From an uncultured Intestinimonas sp. (GTDB lineage: Bacteria > Bacillota > Clostridia > Oscillospirales > Oscillospiraceae), in the NCBI RefSeq assembly GCF_944387245.1, contig NZ_CALXEE010000004.1, forward strand, positions 1 to 64,000: a DNA stretch of 64,000 nucleotides, read 5' to 3'. The notes below the pieces were generated by a model. That model did not search any database. It had not been told where the DNA came from and saw nothing but the letters and a program-made list of their open reading frames with translations. Made by a program: the position numbers and the translations under genes. Shown here one piece after another: positions 1 to 7,468 of the stretch (position 1 is the first letter of the stretch; every line of letters begins with the position of its first letter).

Positions 1-88
1 TTTTCAATCACCTCCCCAACAGCGCTAGATATGAAGGCGTATTAGGAGCCACAGACTATCGCATAATTATCATTAAGGAGGTACCATA

Positions 89-421
89 ATGAACATGAAA
101 ATGAAAAACATCCCCCAGGCAGAGGTGCTGGTTTTGAAGGATCAGATTGCCTACCAGGAAGGACAGGTGGTCAGCAAGACACTGGCGCAGAACGATGCCC
201 TGAGCATCACCTTGTTCTCCTTTTCCAAGGGTGAGGAGATCAGTACCCATGAATCCGGCGGAGACGCCTTTGTTACCTGCCTGGACGGAGTGGGTAAAAT
301 CACCATTGACAGTGTTGATTATCTTCTGCACGAAGGCGAGTCCATTGTCATGCCCGCCGGGCACCCCCATGCCGTTTACGGAGAAGAAGCATTCAAGATG
401 CTTCTGGTGGTCGTATTTTAA
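89..421 (+). CDS. Small cupin-domain protein
   Basis: A 110-residue single-domain cupin. Two family motifs are visible: a Gly-rich first motif around residues 50-70 (STHESGGDAF, then a DGVG turn) and the second motif MPAGHPHAVY near residue 95. The His residues would bind one metal. No fused domain or signal peptide is seen, so it is probably a small cytoplasmic metal-binding or sensor protein with unknown ligand. The start is set by a strong AAGGAGG eight bases upstream. A ferredoxin gene follows after 16 bp, so the two are probably co-transcribed and a redox role is plausible but unproven. Confidence 0.85.
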   Translation: MNMKMKNIPQAEVLVLKDQIAYQEGQVVSKTLAQNDALSITLFSFSKGEEISTHESGGDAFVTCLDGVGKITIDSVDYLLHEGESIVMPAGHPHAVYGEEAFKMLLVVVF

Positions 422-437
422 AAAAGGAGCGATTGAT

Positions 438-626
438 GTGAAAGCATTTGTAGATCAGGATACCTGTATTGGCTGCGGCCTGTGCTGTGGAATGTGCGAC
501 GCGGTGTTTCGCATGAATGACGACGGTAAAGCCGAAGCCTACCAGGCGGCATCCGAGGAGGATCGGAGCGATGTGCAGAGTGCCATCGACTCCTGCCCGG
601 TATCCGCCATCCGCTGGGAGGACTGA
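438..626 (+). CDS. Ferredoxin, single 4Fe-4S type
   Basis: A 62-residue ferredoxin starting at GTG, the only in-frame start after the AGGAG at 425-429. The N-terminal CIGCGLCCGMC segment and a distant C-terminal CPVSAI give the C-x2-C-x2-C...CP pattern of clostridial single-cluster [4Fe-4S] ferredoxins; the extra Cys residues in the first motif are common in this class. The middle is acidic, as in electron carriers. It lies directly behind the cupin gene and ahead of a strong hairpin, so the two form a bicistron. Its redox partner cannot be told from context. Confidence 0.88.
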   Translation: MKAFVDQDTCIGCGLCCGMCDAVFRMNDDGKAEAYQAASEEDRSDVQSAIDSCPVSAIRWED

Positions 627-710
627 GCAGTGTTACAGCCCTGCCCCTTTTAATGAAAGAGCAGGGTTGACACTGACATTGTATAGGGGGCTCTCTCCCC
701 CCACAATAGG

Positions 711-765
711 CTGAGCCCAATAGGTGCACCATGTGACCTATTGGGCTCAGCCTTCTGCTTTTTAC
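711..765 (+). terminator. Long inverted repeat, probable terminator of the cupin-ferredoxin unit
   Basis: A perfect 15-bp inverted repeat (711-725 with 736-750) whose loop extends the helix by a further CAC/GTG with one bulged base. On + it is followed by CCTTCTGCTTTTT, an imperfect U-tract. It lies between the convergent ferredoxin and leuB genes. On - no U-run follows, so termination of the leu transcript here is less clear. Confidence 0.65.
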
Positions 766-770
766 AGAAT

Positions 771-1847
771 TCAAATATGCTCCCGGATGAGCCGGCCCAT
801 CTCTTTGGTACCGATGGATTTTACACCCGGCTCAGCAATGTCGGGGGTCCGCCAGCCCTCGGCCAGCACTGCGTCTACCGCCGCCTCGATGGCGTTGGCC
901 TCCTCGGCACGCTGGAAGGAGTAGCGGAACATCATGGCCACGGACAGAATGGTGGCAATGGGGTTGGCCTTGTCCTGGCCGGCGATGTCGGGCGCGGAGC
1001 CGTGGATGGGCTCATAGAGGCCGGGGGCTGTATCTCCGATAGAGGCAGAGGGCAGCAGGCCGATGGAGCCGGTCACCATACTGGCCTCGTCGGAGAGGAT
1101 GTCGCCGAACATGTTCTCAGTGACCACCACGTCAAACTGGCCGGGGTCCCGGACCAGCTGCATGGCGCAGTTGTCCACCAGCACATCCTCATACTGGACG
1201 TCGGAGTACTCCTCCGCCAGGCGGTGCATAACGGAGCGCCACAGGCGGCTGGTCTCCAGCACGTTGGCCTTGTCTACGCTGGAGACCTTTTTCCGGCGCA
1301 GGCGGGCCAGCTCGAAGGCCCGGCGGCCGATGCGTTCGATCTCCTTCTCAGAGTAGGCCATCAAATCTGTGGCCTCCAGGCCTCGGTCCTCGGTCTGGTA
1401 CTTGTCCCGCTTGCCAAAGTAGATGCCGCCGGTGAGCTCCCGGACCATCATGAGGTCGATGCCCTTCTCAGCGGTCTCCTTCTTCAGGGGGCAGGCATCG
1501 GCCATGGCGGGACGAAGAGCGGCGGGACGTAGGTTGGCATAGAGGCCCAGGTCCTTCCGGATGGCCAGCAGGGCGGTCTCTGGCCGCTGCTCGGCGGGTT
1601 TATCACTCCCCCACTTGGGCCCGCCCACGGCGCCCAGCAGCACAGCGTCACAGGCCTTGCACTTCTCAGCGGTGCCGTCGGGGTAGCTCTTCCCCACCGC
1701 GTCGGTAGCGCAGCCGCCCAGCAGCACGTCCACGAACTCGAAGGTGTGGCCAAACTTCTTACCCACGGCTTCCATGACGCCCACAGCCTCATTCACAACC
1801 TCTGGTCCGATGCCGTCACCCTTGATGAGCGCGATCTTGTAATTCAT
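771..1847 (-). CDS. leuB: 3-isopropylmalate dehydrogenase
   Basis: The 358-residue protein has the usual LeuB length and oxidatively decarboxylates 3-isopropylmalate with NAD in leucine synthesis. Visible hallmarks are the N-terminal KGDGIGPEV, the LTGGIYFG substrate region, the Mg-binding [13 protein letters not shown] stretch and the [10 protein letters not shown] / [12 protein letters not shown] cofactor region. It overlaps leuD by 4 bp (ATGA), giving translational coupling in a leuC-leuD-leuB operon. No leuA or ilv gene is present in the window, so the rest of the pathway must lie elsewhere. Confidence 0.97.
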   Translation of the reverse strand: MNYKIALIKGDGIGPEVVNEAVGVMEAVGKKFGHTFEFVDVLLGGCATDAVGKSYPDGTAEKCKACDAVLLGAVGGPKWGSDKPAEQRPETALLAIRKDLGLYANLRPAALRPAMADACPLKKETAEKGIDLMMVRELTGGIYFGKRDKYQTEDRGLEATDLMAYSEKEIERIGRRAFELARLRRKKVSSVDKANVLETSRLWRSVMHRLAEEYSDVQYEDVLVDNCAMQLVRDPGQFDVVVTENMFGDILSDEASMVTGSIGLLPSASIGDTAPGLYEPIHGSAPDIAGQDKANPIATILSVAMMFRYSFQRAEEANAIEAAVDAVLAEGWRTPDIAEPGVKSIGTKEMGRLIREHI

Positions 1848-2329
1848 TTCGCCACACCTCTCACCTTCAGAGAATTGAGGAGGCCACCGGCCTCGATGAT
1901 GCCGTCCACAAAAGCCGGGAAGGGTGCGGCCTGGAAGGTTTTACCCTGGGTCTCATCGGAGATGACACCGGTTTTGAAGTCCACAGTGACGGTATCACCG
2001 GGCTGGATGGCTTCTGCGGCCTCGGGACACTCCAGGATGGGGAAGCCGATGTTGATGGAGTTGCGGTAGAAAATACGGGCAAAGCTCTTGGCGATAACGC
2101 ACTTCACACCACAGGACTTCAACGCCAGGGGGGCGTGCTCCCGGGAGGAGCCACAGCCGAAGTTGGCGCCGGCCACCACGATGTCGCCGGGCTCCACTGT
2201 GGAGGCAAACTTCTCATCGATGTCCTCCATGCAGTGGGAGGCCAGGGCCTTGGGGTCGGGGTTATTGAGGTGGCGGGCGGGGATGATGACGTCGGTATCC
2301 ACGTTGTCGCCGTATTTATAGATCTTCAT
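1844..2329 (-). CDS. leuD: 3-isopropylmalate dehydratase, small subunit
   Basis: A 161-residue small subunit of the aconitase-type isomerase that interconverts 2- and 3-isopropylmalate. It is the short form typical of Clostridia and archaea. It opens with [20 protein letters not shown] and carries the conserved [14 protein letters not shown] swivel-domain motif that contacts the substrate. It lies 15 bp after leuC and overlaps leuB by 4 bp, consistent with stoichiometric expression with LeuC. Confidence 0.96.
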   Translation of the reverse strand: MKIYKYGDNVDTDVIIPARHLNNPDPKALASHCMEDIDEKFASTVEPGDIVVAGANFGCGSSREHAPLALKSCGVKCVIAKSFARIFYRNSINIGFPILECPEAAEAIQPGDTVTVDFKTGVISDETQGKTFQAAPFPAFVDGIIEAGGLLNSLKVRGVAK

Positions 2330-2344
2330 TGCCTTTCTCCTCCC

Positions 2345-3604
2345 TTACAGCTTTGCCGGGTCGGCGATGCAGCCGGCCACAGCGGAGGCCGCCGCCACGG
2401 CGGGGCTGGCCAAAATGATCTCGGAGTCGGTGGGACCCATGCGGCCCACGAAGTTGCGGTTGGTGGTGGACACCGCCCGCTCCCCGTTGGAGAGGACGCC
2501 CATGTGGCCGCCCAGGCAGGGTCCGCAGGTGGGGGTGGAGACGGCGCAGCCGGCCTCGATGAAGGTCTGGATGAGACCCTGGGCCATAGCGTCCATCATG
2601 ATCTGCTGGGTGGCGGGCAGAACGATGCAGCGCACGCCCTTGGCCACCTTGCGGCCCTTGAGGATATCAGCAGCCTCCTGGAGGTCCTTGAGCCGGCCGT
2701 TGGTGCATGAGCCGATGACCACCTGCTGGATGGGCAGGCCGGCCACCTCGTCCACCGTCCGGGTGTTGGAGGGCAGGTGCGGCAGGGCCACGGTGGGCCG
2801 CAGGGTGGAGAGGTCGATGACTACCTCCTGGTCGTAGACGGCGTCGGCGTCGGGCTCCACCGCCTCCCAGGGACGGTCTACTCGACCCTTGAGGTACTCC
2901 CGGGTCTGGTCATCCACAGGGAAGATGCCGTTCTTGGCGCCGGCCTCGATGGCCATGTTGGCGATGGTGAAGCGGTCATCCATGGTGAGCTGGGCCACAC
3001 CGTCCCCGGCAAACTCCAGCGACTTATAGAGGGCGCCGTCCACACCGATCTCACCGATGAGGTGGAGTATCACGTCCTTGCCGCTCACGTAGGGGGTGAA
3101 TTTTCCGGTGAGGGTGACCTTGATGGCGGATGGCACCTTGAACCAGGCGAGACCAGTGGCCATACCAGCAGCCATGTCGGTGGAACCCACGCCGGTGGAG
3201 AAGGCGCCGAGAGCGCCGTAAGTACAGGTGTGGGAGTCGGCGCCGATGATGGCCTCGCCGGGGGCGGCCAGGCCTTTCTCGGGAATGAGGGCGTGCTCTA
3301 CGCCCATCTGCCCCACATCGTAGAAGTGGGTGATGTCGAACCGCTGGGCAAAGGCCCGGGCCTGGGCGCAGAGCTGAGCGGATTTAATGTCCTTACAGGG
3401 GACGGAGTGGTCCAGGACGATGGCGATCTTGTCCTTGTCAAAGATCTGCGTGAGTCCCGCCTTGTCAAACTCGGTGATGGCCACCGGAGTGGTGATGTCG
3501 TTGCCCAGCACCAGATCCAGCTTCGCCTCAATAAGCTGCCCGGCCTCCACCGATGCAAGGCCCGCGTGCTTTGCCAGGATCTTTTGGGTCATGGTCATAC
3601 CCAT
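2345..3604 (-). CDS. leuC: 3-isopropylmalate dehydratase, large subunit
   Basis: A 419-residue catalytic subunit of isopropylmalate isomerase. The [4Fe-4S] ligand motifs are present: GSCTNGR in the middle and [10 protein letters not shown] near the C-terminus. [25 protein letters not shown] is also the family signature. The ATG is preceded by AGGAGGG at good spacing. The leader is only about 100 bp and is shared with a divergent Crp/Fnr gene; I see no T-box. A weak CATAAT -10 is possible near 3637-3642 but its -35 is poor. Confidence 0.96.
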   Translation of the reverse strand: MGMTMTQKILAKHAGLASVEAGQLIEAKLDLVLGNDITTPVAITEFDKAGLTQIFDKDKIAIVLDHSVPCKDIKSAQLCAQARAFAQRFDITHFYDVGQMGVEHALIPEKGLAAPGEAIIGADSHTCTYGALGAFSTGVGSTDMAAGMATGLAWFKVPSAIKVTLTGKFTPYVSGKDVILHLIGEIGVDGALYKSLEFAGDGVAQLTMDDRFTIANMAIEAGAKNGIFPVDDQTREYLKGRVDRPWEAVEPDADAVYDQEVVIDLSTLRPTVALPHLPSNTRTVDEVAGLPIQQVVIGSCTNGRLKDLQEAADILKGRKVAKGVRCIVLPATQQIMMDAMAQGLIQTFIEAGCAVSTPTCGPCLGGHMGVLSNGERAVSTTNRNFVGRMGPTDSEIILASPAVAAASAVAGCIADPAKL

Positions 3605-3651
3605 TTTTGGTCCCTCCTGTTTGTTTGATTGGTTTTATTATGGCAGAGGGC

Positions 3652-3681
3652 TTGCAGAAAGAATGTAAACCGTGATACAAT
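3652..3681 (+). promoter_or_regulatory. Sigma-A-type promoter of the Crp/Fnr gene
   Basis: TTGCAG (3652-3657), an 18-bp spacer and TACAAT (3676-3681). Predicted transcription starts near 3688, which places the upstream in-frame ATGs of this reading frame before the transcript and supports translation from 3713. Confidence 0.6.
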
Positions 3682-3712
3682 GCTGCCAATAGGTGGAAAG
3701 GTGGGAAGGCAT

Positions 3713-4342
3713 ATGACAGAGCAGGGCGAAAACGCTCCCTGGGTGTCTCTGGCTCAGGGACAGTTCCCCAGAACTTACGCCCCGGGGCAGCTCATCTACC
3801 TACAAGGCACCGAGGCGGATACTTTTTATTATCTTCTCTCCGGCAGTGCCCGGAGCTACATCAGCTCGGAGACAGGAGATGAGCGGGTACTCACCACCCA
3901 CCGCTCGGGGGATCTGATGGGCGAGGCCGCTTTTTTTGACGGCTGTCCCCGGGTGTCCTCCGCTGTGGCCGTGACTGAGTGCAAAGTAGTCTCTATCGAC
4001 CGCGATCGGCTGGACCGGGTCCTCCGGAGCCACCCGGAGCTGGCGCTCCCCATGCTCCAGTACCTGGCTCGAACTGTGCGTCTTCTCTCCGACCATGTGG
4101 ACGGTATGTCCTTTCGTCCGGCAGGCCAGCGGGTGGCGCGGTATCTCCTTTCCATCCCGCCAGAATCCGGCGGGGCTCTGCGTTGCACCCACGAGGAGAT
4201 CGGTGCCGCCGTTGGGGTGAGCCGGGTGACCGTGAGCCGGGTGCTGGGGGAGTTTACCCGGAAGGGATGGCTTAAAACCGGGTATCGGGCCCTCTATGTT
4301 ACCGATGATGCCGCACTCCGGGCCTTTGCCTTTACCGATTGA
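3713..4342 (+). CDS. Crp/Fnr-family transcriptional regulator
   Basis: A 209-residue regulator with an N-terminal cyclic-nucleotide-binding-like beta barrel (about 20-125, including the GDLMGEAAFFDG and VVSIDRDRL turns) and a C-terminal winged helix (about 140-205). The recognition helix is in EEIGAAVGVSRVTVSRVLGEF. No Cys cluster of the FNR kind is visible, so it is unlikely to sense oxygen through Fe-S. The 3713 ATG follows a GGAAGG and the promoter at 3652-3681. It is divergent from leuCDB, and its stop is only 14 bp before the SCIFF promoter, so regulation of either neighbour is plausible. Confidence 0.88.
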   Translation: MTEQGENAPWVSLAQGQFPRTYAPGQLIYLQGTEADTFYYLLSGSARSYISSETGDERVLTTHRSGDLMGEAAFFDGCPRVSSAVAVTECKVVSIDRDRLDRVLRSHPELALPMLQYLARTVRLLSDHVDGMSFRPAGQRVARYLLSIPPESGGALRCTHEEIGAAVGVSRVTVSRVLGEFTRKGWLKTGYRALYVTDDAALRAFAFTD

Positions 4343-4356
4343 CGGGCGTTTTCCTC

Positions 4357-4385
4357 TTGACAATCTGCCGTTCTTGTTTTAATCT
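4357..4385 (+). promoter_or_regulatory. Promoter of the SCIFF peptide locus
   Basis: A perfect TTGACA (4357-4362), a 17-bp spacer and TAATCT (4380-4385, a weak -10). Predicted transcription starts near 4392, giving a leader of about 53 nt. It begins just after the Crp/Fnr stop codon. Confidence 0.55.
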
Positions 4386-4399
4386 GTATAGAGGAAAAG

Positions 4400-4414
4400 C
4401 TGTGCTCTGCACAG
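4400..4414 (+). promoter_or_regulatory. Perfect 15-bp palindrome at the start of the SCIFF leader
   Basis: CTGTGC-TCT-GCACAG lies about 8-22 bases downstream of the predicted start site. It could be an operator for the adjacent Crp/Fnr regulator, since its TGTG...CACA symmetry resembles such sites, or a small 5' leader hairpin stabilising an abundant mRNA. Confidence 0.35.
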
Positions 4415-4444
4415 AACAGACTGAAACGATTGGAGACTTGGACC

Positions 4445-4591
4445 ATGAATAGAATCAAGACCATCGAGACCCGCGACCTCTGCAAGAGCGTGACCACCGG
4501 CGGCTGCGGCGAGTGCCAGACCTCTTGCCAGTCCGCCTGCAAGACCAGCTGCGGCGTGGCCAACCAGCCCTGCGAGAACAACGAGCAGTAA
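4445..4591 (+). CDS. scfA: SCIFF peptide precursor (six-cysteine ranthipeptide)
   Basis: A 48-residue peptide with the SCIFF hallmark core: CGECQTSCQSACKTSC followed by VANQPC near the C-terminus. SCIFF peptides (six cysteines in forty-five residues) are ribosomally made precursors in which a radical SAM enzyme joins a Cys sulfur to another residue. The six family cysteines are at 21, 24, 28, 32, 36 and 43. There is an additional Cys13, and residue 37 is Gly rather than the Thr I recall as acceptor in studied homologues. A GGAG ends 9 bases before the ATG. A terminator follows at once, and the maturase gene lies 112 bp downstream. Confidence 0.95.
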   Translation: MNRIKTIETRDLCKSVTTGGCGECQTSCQSACKTSCGVANQPCENNEQ

Positions 4592-4608
4592 GCAGACGTC
4601 AAACCTGA

Positions 4609-4640
4609 GTGCCGCCTTGCAGTGAGGCGGCACTTTTTTT
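4609..4640 (+). terminator. Intrinsic terminator between SCIFF precursor and maturase
   Basis: A 9-bp GC-rich stem (GTGCCGCCT / AGGCGGCAC) with a 7-nt loop, followed by seven T residues. It lies inside the locus, so read-through would set maturase expression below that of the precursor. I see no strong promoter between it and the maturase. Confidence 0.92.
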
Positions 4641-4703
4641 GCCGTGGGCCGGTCTGAGGCTCCGTTTCCAAGAGACAATCATCCTGTGGAGGGATCAAGA
4701 TTT

Positions 4704-6080
4704 ATGGTACATCAATACAAGCTGGACGGCTACAACATCGTCCTGGACACCTGCAGCGGCTCGGTCCATTTGGTGGACGAGGTGGCGTATGACATCATCG
4801 CCCTCTACCCCAACCACACCCCCGCCGAGATCTGCCAGCGCATCCTGACCGACTACCCCGACCGCCCAGACGTCACCGAGGAGGAGGTCCGCGCCTGCAT
4901 CGACGACGTGACGGCGCTGAAGGAGGATCACAAGCTCTTCACCCCCGACACCTACGCCCCTATGGCCGCTGACTACAAGAACCACTCCAACGTCATCAAG
5001 GCCCTGTGTCTCCACGTGGCCCACACCTGCAACCTGAGTTGTTCCTACTGCTTTGCCAGCCAGGGCAAATACCAGGGCGAGCGGGCCCTCATGTCTTTTG
5101 AGGTAGGCAAGCAGGCCTTGGACTTCCTGGTGGCCCACTCTGGCACCCGCCGGAACCTGGAGGTGGACTTCTTCGGCGGTGAGCCCCTGATGAACTGGCA
5201 GGTGGTAAAGGACCTGGTGGCCTACGCCCGGAGCCTGGAGCCAATCCACAACAAGAATTTCCGGTTCACCCTCACCACCAATGGTGTGCTTCTGAATGAC
5301 GAGGTCATCGACTTCTGCAACAAGGAGATGCACAACGTGGTCCTCTCCTTGGACGGCCGTAAGGAGGTCCACGACCGATTCCGGAAGGACTACGCCGGAA
5401 ACGGCAGTTATGACACCATCGTGCCCAAGTTCCAGCACTTTGTGGAGCGCCGGGGCGACAAGGGCTACTACATCCGGGGTACCTACACCCACCACAATAC
5501 CGATTTCGTCAACGACATCCTCCATATGGCTGACCTGGGCTTTACCGAGCTGAGCATGGAGCCGGTGGTGTGCTCCCCCGACGACCCCTGCGCCCTCACC
5601 CAGGAGGACCTGCCCGTGCTCTTCGAACAGTATGAGACTCTGGCCCGTGAGATGCTCCGGCGGCAGCGGGAGGGCCGTCCCTTTACCTTCTACCACTATA
5701 TCCTGGACCTGAAGCACGGCCCCTGTATTTACAAGCGCATCTCCGGCTGCGGCAGCGGCACCGAGTACATGGCCGTCACCCCCTGGGGCGAGCTCTTTCC
5801 CTGCCACCAGTTCGTGGGCGACCCCAAGTACTCCCTGGGTAACATCTGGGACGGAGTGACCAATACCTCCGTTCAGGATGAGTTCCGCAGCTGCAACGCC
5901 TACGCTCGGCCCGAGTGCGCCGACTGCTGGGCCCGACTCTACTGCTCCGGCGGCTGTGCCGCCAACAGCTACCACGCCTCCGGTAGCATCCGGGGCATCT
6001 ACCCCTATGGCTGTGAACTCTTTAAGAAGCGGATGGAGTGCGCCATCATGCTCCAGGTGGCCCAGAGCCAGGACGCTTAG
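4704..6080 (+). CDS. scfB: SCIFF maturase, radical SAM/SPASM thioether synthase
   Basis: A 458-residue enzyme. Residues 1-85 look like the PqqD-type RiPP recognition element that binds the leader peptide. The radical SAM motif C109-x3-C113-x2-C116 follows, then a TIM-barrel core with the FFGGEP motif. The C-terminal Cys-rich SPASM/twitch region (CGSGTEYM..., then CADCWARLYCSGGCAANSY) would hold auxiliary [4Fe-4S] clusters. Known homologues form thioether crosslinks in SCIFF peptides. The ATG at 4704 follows GGAGGG with good spacing and gives the expected N-terminus. A decarboxylase gene begins 2 bp after its stop. Confidence 0.96.
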   Translation: MVHQYKLDGYNIVLDTCSGSVHLVDEVAYDIIALYPNHTPAEICQRILTDYPDRPDVTEEEVRACIDDVTALKEDHKLFTPDTYAPMAADYKNHSNVIKALCLHVAHTCNLSCSYCFASQGKYQGERALMSFEVGKQALDFLVAHSGTRRNLEVDFFGGEPLMNWQVVKDLVAYARSLEPIHNKNFRFTLTTNGVLLNDEVIDFCNKEMHNVVLSLDGRKEVHDRFRKDYAGNGSYDTIVPKFQHFVERRGDKGYYIRGTYTHHNTDFVNDILHMADLGFTELSMEPVVCSPDDPCALTQEDLPVLFEQYETLAREMLRRQREGRPFTFYHYILDLKHGPCIYKRISGCGSGTEYMAVTPWGELFPCHQFVGDPKYSLGNIWDGVTNTSVQDEFRSCNAYARPECADCWARLYCSGGCAANSYHASGSIRGIYPYGCELFKKRMECAIMLQVAQSQDA

Positions 6081-6082
6081 GC

Positions 6083-7426
6083 ATGAATACCCCCATTTGT
6101 GATTTCGTGCGCAGCTACGCCGCCGCTTATCCCGCCCGGCTCCACATGCCCGGACACAAGGGAAATGGCCCTCTGGGCTGCGAGGCCCTGGACATCACCG
6201 AGGTGGCCGGCGCCGACGACCTCTCCCACCCGGAGGGCATCATCCTGGAGAGCGAGAACAACGCCTCTGCCCTCTTTGGGACCCGCCACACCTTTTACAG
6301 CGCCGGCGGCTCTTCCCAGTGCGTGAAGGCCATGCTCCACCTGGCTCTCCTCCACCGGGCACCCAACGCCTCCCGGACGGTGCTGGCCGGCCGGAATGCC
6401 CATAAGGCCTTTCTTCACGGCTGCGCTCTCCTAGATTTGGAGCCGAAGTGGCTTCTTCCAGAGGGGGAGAGTCCCATGTGCGCTTGTCCCCTCTCCCCTG
6501 CCGGTCTGGACCGGGTGCTAGCGGAGCAGCCCGTACCCCCTCTGGCGGTATACGTCACCTCCCCCGACTATCTGGGGGGCATGCTGGACATCGCCGGTCT
6601 GGCCGAGGTCTGCCACAACCACGGCGTCCCCCTGTTAGTGGACAACGCTCACGGGGCCTACCTCCGCTTCCTCAAGCCCTCCCGTCACCCCATGGACCTG
6701 GGAGCCGACCTGTGCTGCGACTCCGCCCACAAGACCCTTCCAGTGCTCACCGGCGGCGCCTATCTCCACGTTTCCCCCACTGCCCTCGCCTCCTATGAGC
6801 AGGAGGCCCGGCAGGCCATGGCCCTCTTCGGGTCCTCCAGCCCCTCCTATCTCATTCTCCAGTCCCTGGACGCCTGCAACCGCCGCCTGGCCGAGGGCTA
6901 CGGTGCTCAGCTGGAACAGGTGGTCCACCATCTGGATACATTGAAGTCCAAACTCGCTGCTCAGGGTGTCCCAGTGCGTCCCGGGGAACCCCTGAAACTG
7001 GTGGTGGACGGCTGGGCAGCGGGTATCTCCGGCTACAAGCTGGCGGACCTGCTGCGCCGGAACGGTGTGGAGCCGGAGTACGCCGACCCCGACGCGGTGG
7101 TGCTTATGTACTCCTCCGACGCCTTGGAGTCTGACTTTCAGAGAGTGGAGGCAGCTTTTTCTGGCTTCCTTCCCGGTGTGGGGCGGACCCCTGCTGCCCT
7201 CCCCGCTCCCGGTGAGCGGGTCCTCTCCCCCAGGTCAGCCATGCTCTCCCCCTGGGAGGAGGTCCCGGTGGCGGAGGCCGCAGGCCGGATCTGTGCCGGG
7301 GCAGCGGTATCCTGCCCCCCGGCCATCCCCATTGCCGTCAGCGGCGAGCGCATCACGGCGAAGGCCGCCGCCCTCATGGCAGAACTGGACTTCGACACGG
7401 TCTCAGTGGTACGAGAAGCTATATAA
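6083..7426 (+). CDS. Orn/Lys/Arg decarboxylase-family PLP enzyme
   Basis: A 447-residue fold-type I PLP protein of the small lysine/ornithine/arginine decarboxylase (YaaO/SpeA-like) group. It opens with the family motif LHMPGHKG (20-27). The PLP-binding aspartate is D187 in LLVDNAHG and the Schiff-base lysine is K217 in SAHKTLPVLTGGAY. The C-terminal third is shorter and less conserved than in the large inducible decarboxylases. The start lies 2 bp after the SCIFF maturase stop, so translation is coupled. Substrate is unknown; the context suggests, but does not prove, a link to the SCIFF pathway. Confidence 0.88.
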   Translation: MNTPICDFVRSYAAAYPARLHMPGHKGNGPLGCEALDITEVAGADDLSHPEGIILESENNASALFGTRHTFYSAGGSSQCVKAMLHLALLHRAPNASRTVLAGRNAHKAFLHGCALLDLEPKWLLPEGESPMCACPLSPAGLDRVLAEQPVPPLAVYVTSPDYLGGMLDIAGLAEVCHNHGVPLLVDNAHGAYLRFLKPSRHPMDLGADLCCDSAHKTLPVLTGGAYLHVSPTALASYEQEARQAMALFGSSSPSYLILQSLDACNRRLAEGYGAQLEQVVHHLDTLKSKLAAQGVPVRPGEPLKLVVDGWAAGISGYKLADLLRRNGVEPEYADPDAVVLMYSSDALESDFQRVEAAFSGFLPGVGRTPAALPAPGERVLSPRSAMLSPWEEVPVAEAAGRICAGAAVSCPPAIPIAVSGERITAKAAALMAELDFDTVSVVREAI

Positions 7427-7430
7427 TCTG

Positions 7431-7468
7431 AAAAAATGCCGCGGACCGGCCGGTCCGCGGCATTTTTT
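7431..7468. terminator. Bidirectional terminator between the SCIFF locus and spoIVA
   Basis: A perfect 38-bp palindrome: A6, a GC-rich stem (TGCCGCGGACC / GGTCCGCGGCA) and T6, with U-tracts on both strands. It separates convergent transcription units and overlaps the spoIVA stop codon by two bases. Confidence 0.95.

Noticed and set aside
3605..3712. T-box or riboswitch ahead of leuC
   Set aside because: The gap is only about 108 bp, is shared with a divergent promoter, and no T-box motif or large stem is present.
4695..5975. A 426-codon open frame on - across the SCIFF maturase
   Set aside because: The + frame has the complete radical SAM and SPASM motifs; the antisense product is low-complexity Val/Gly/Ala-rich.
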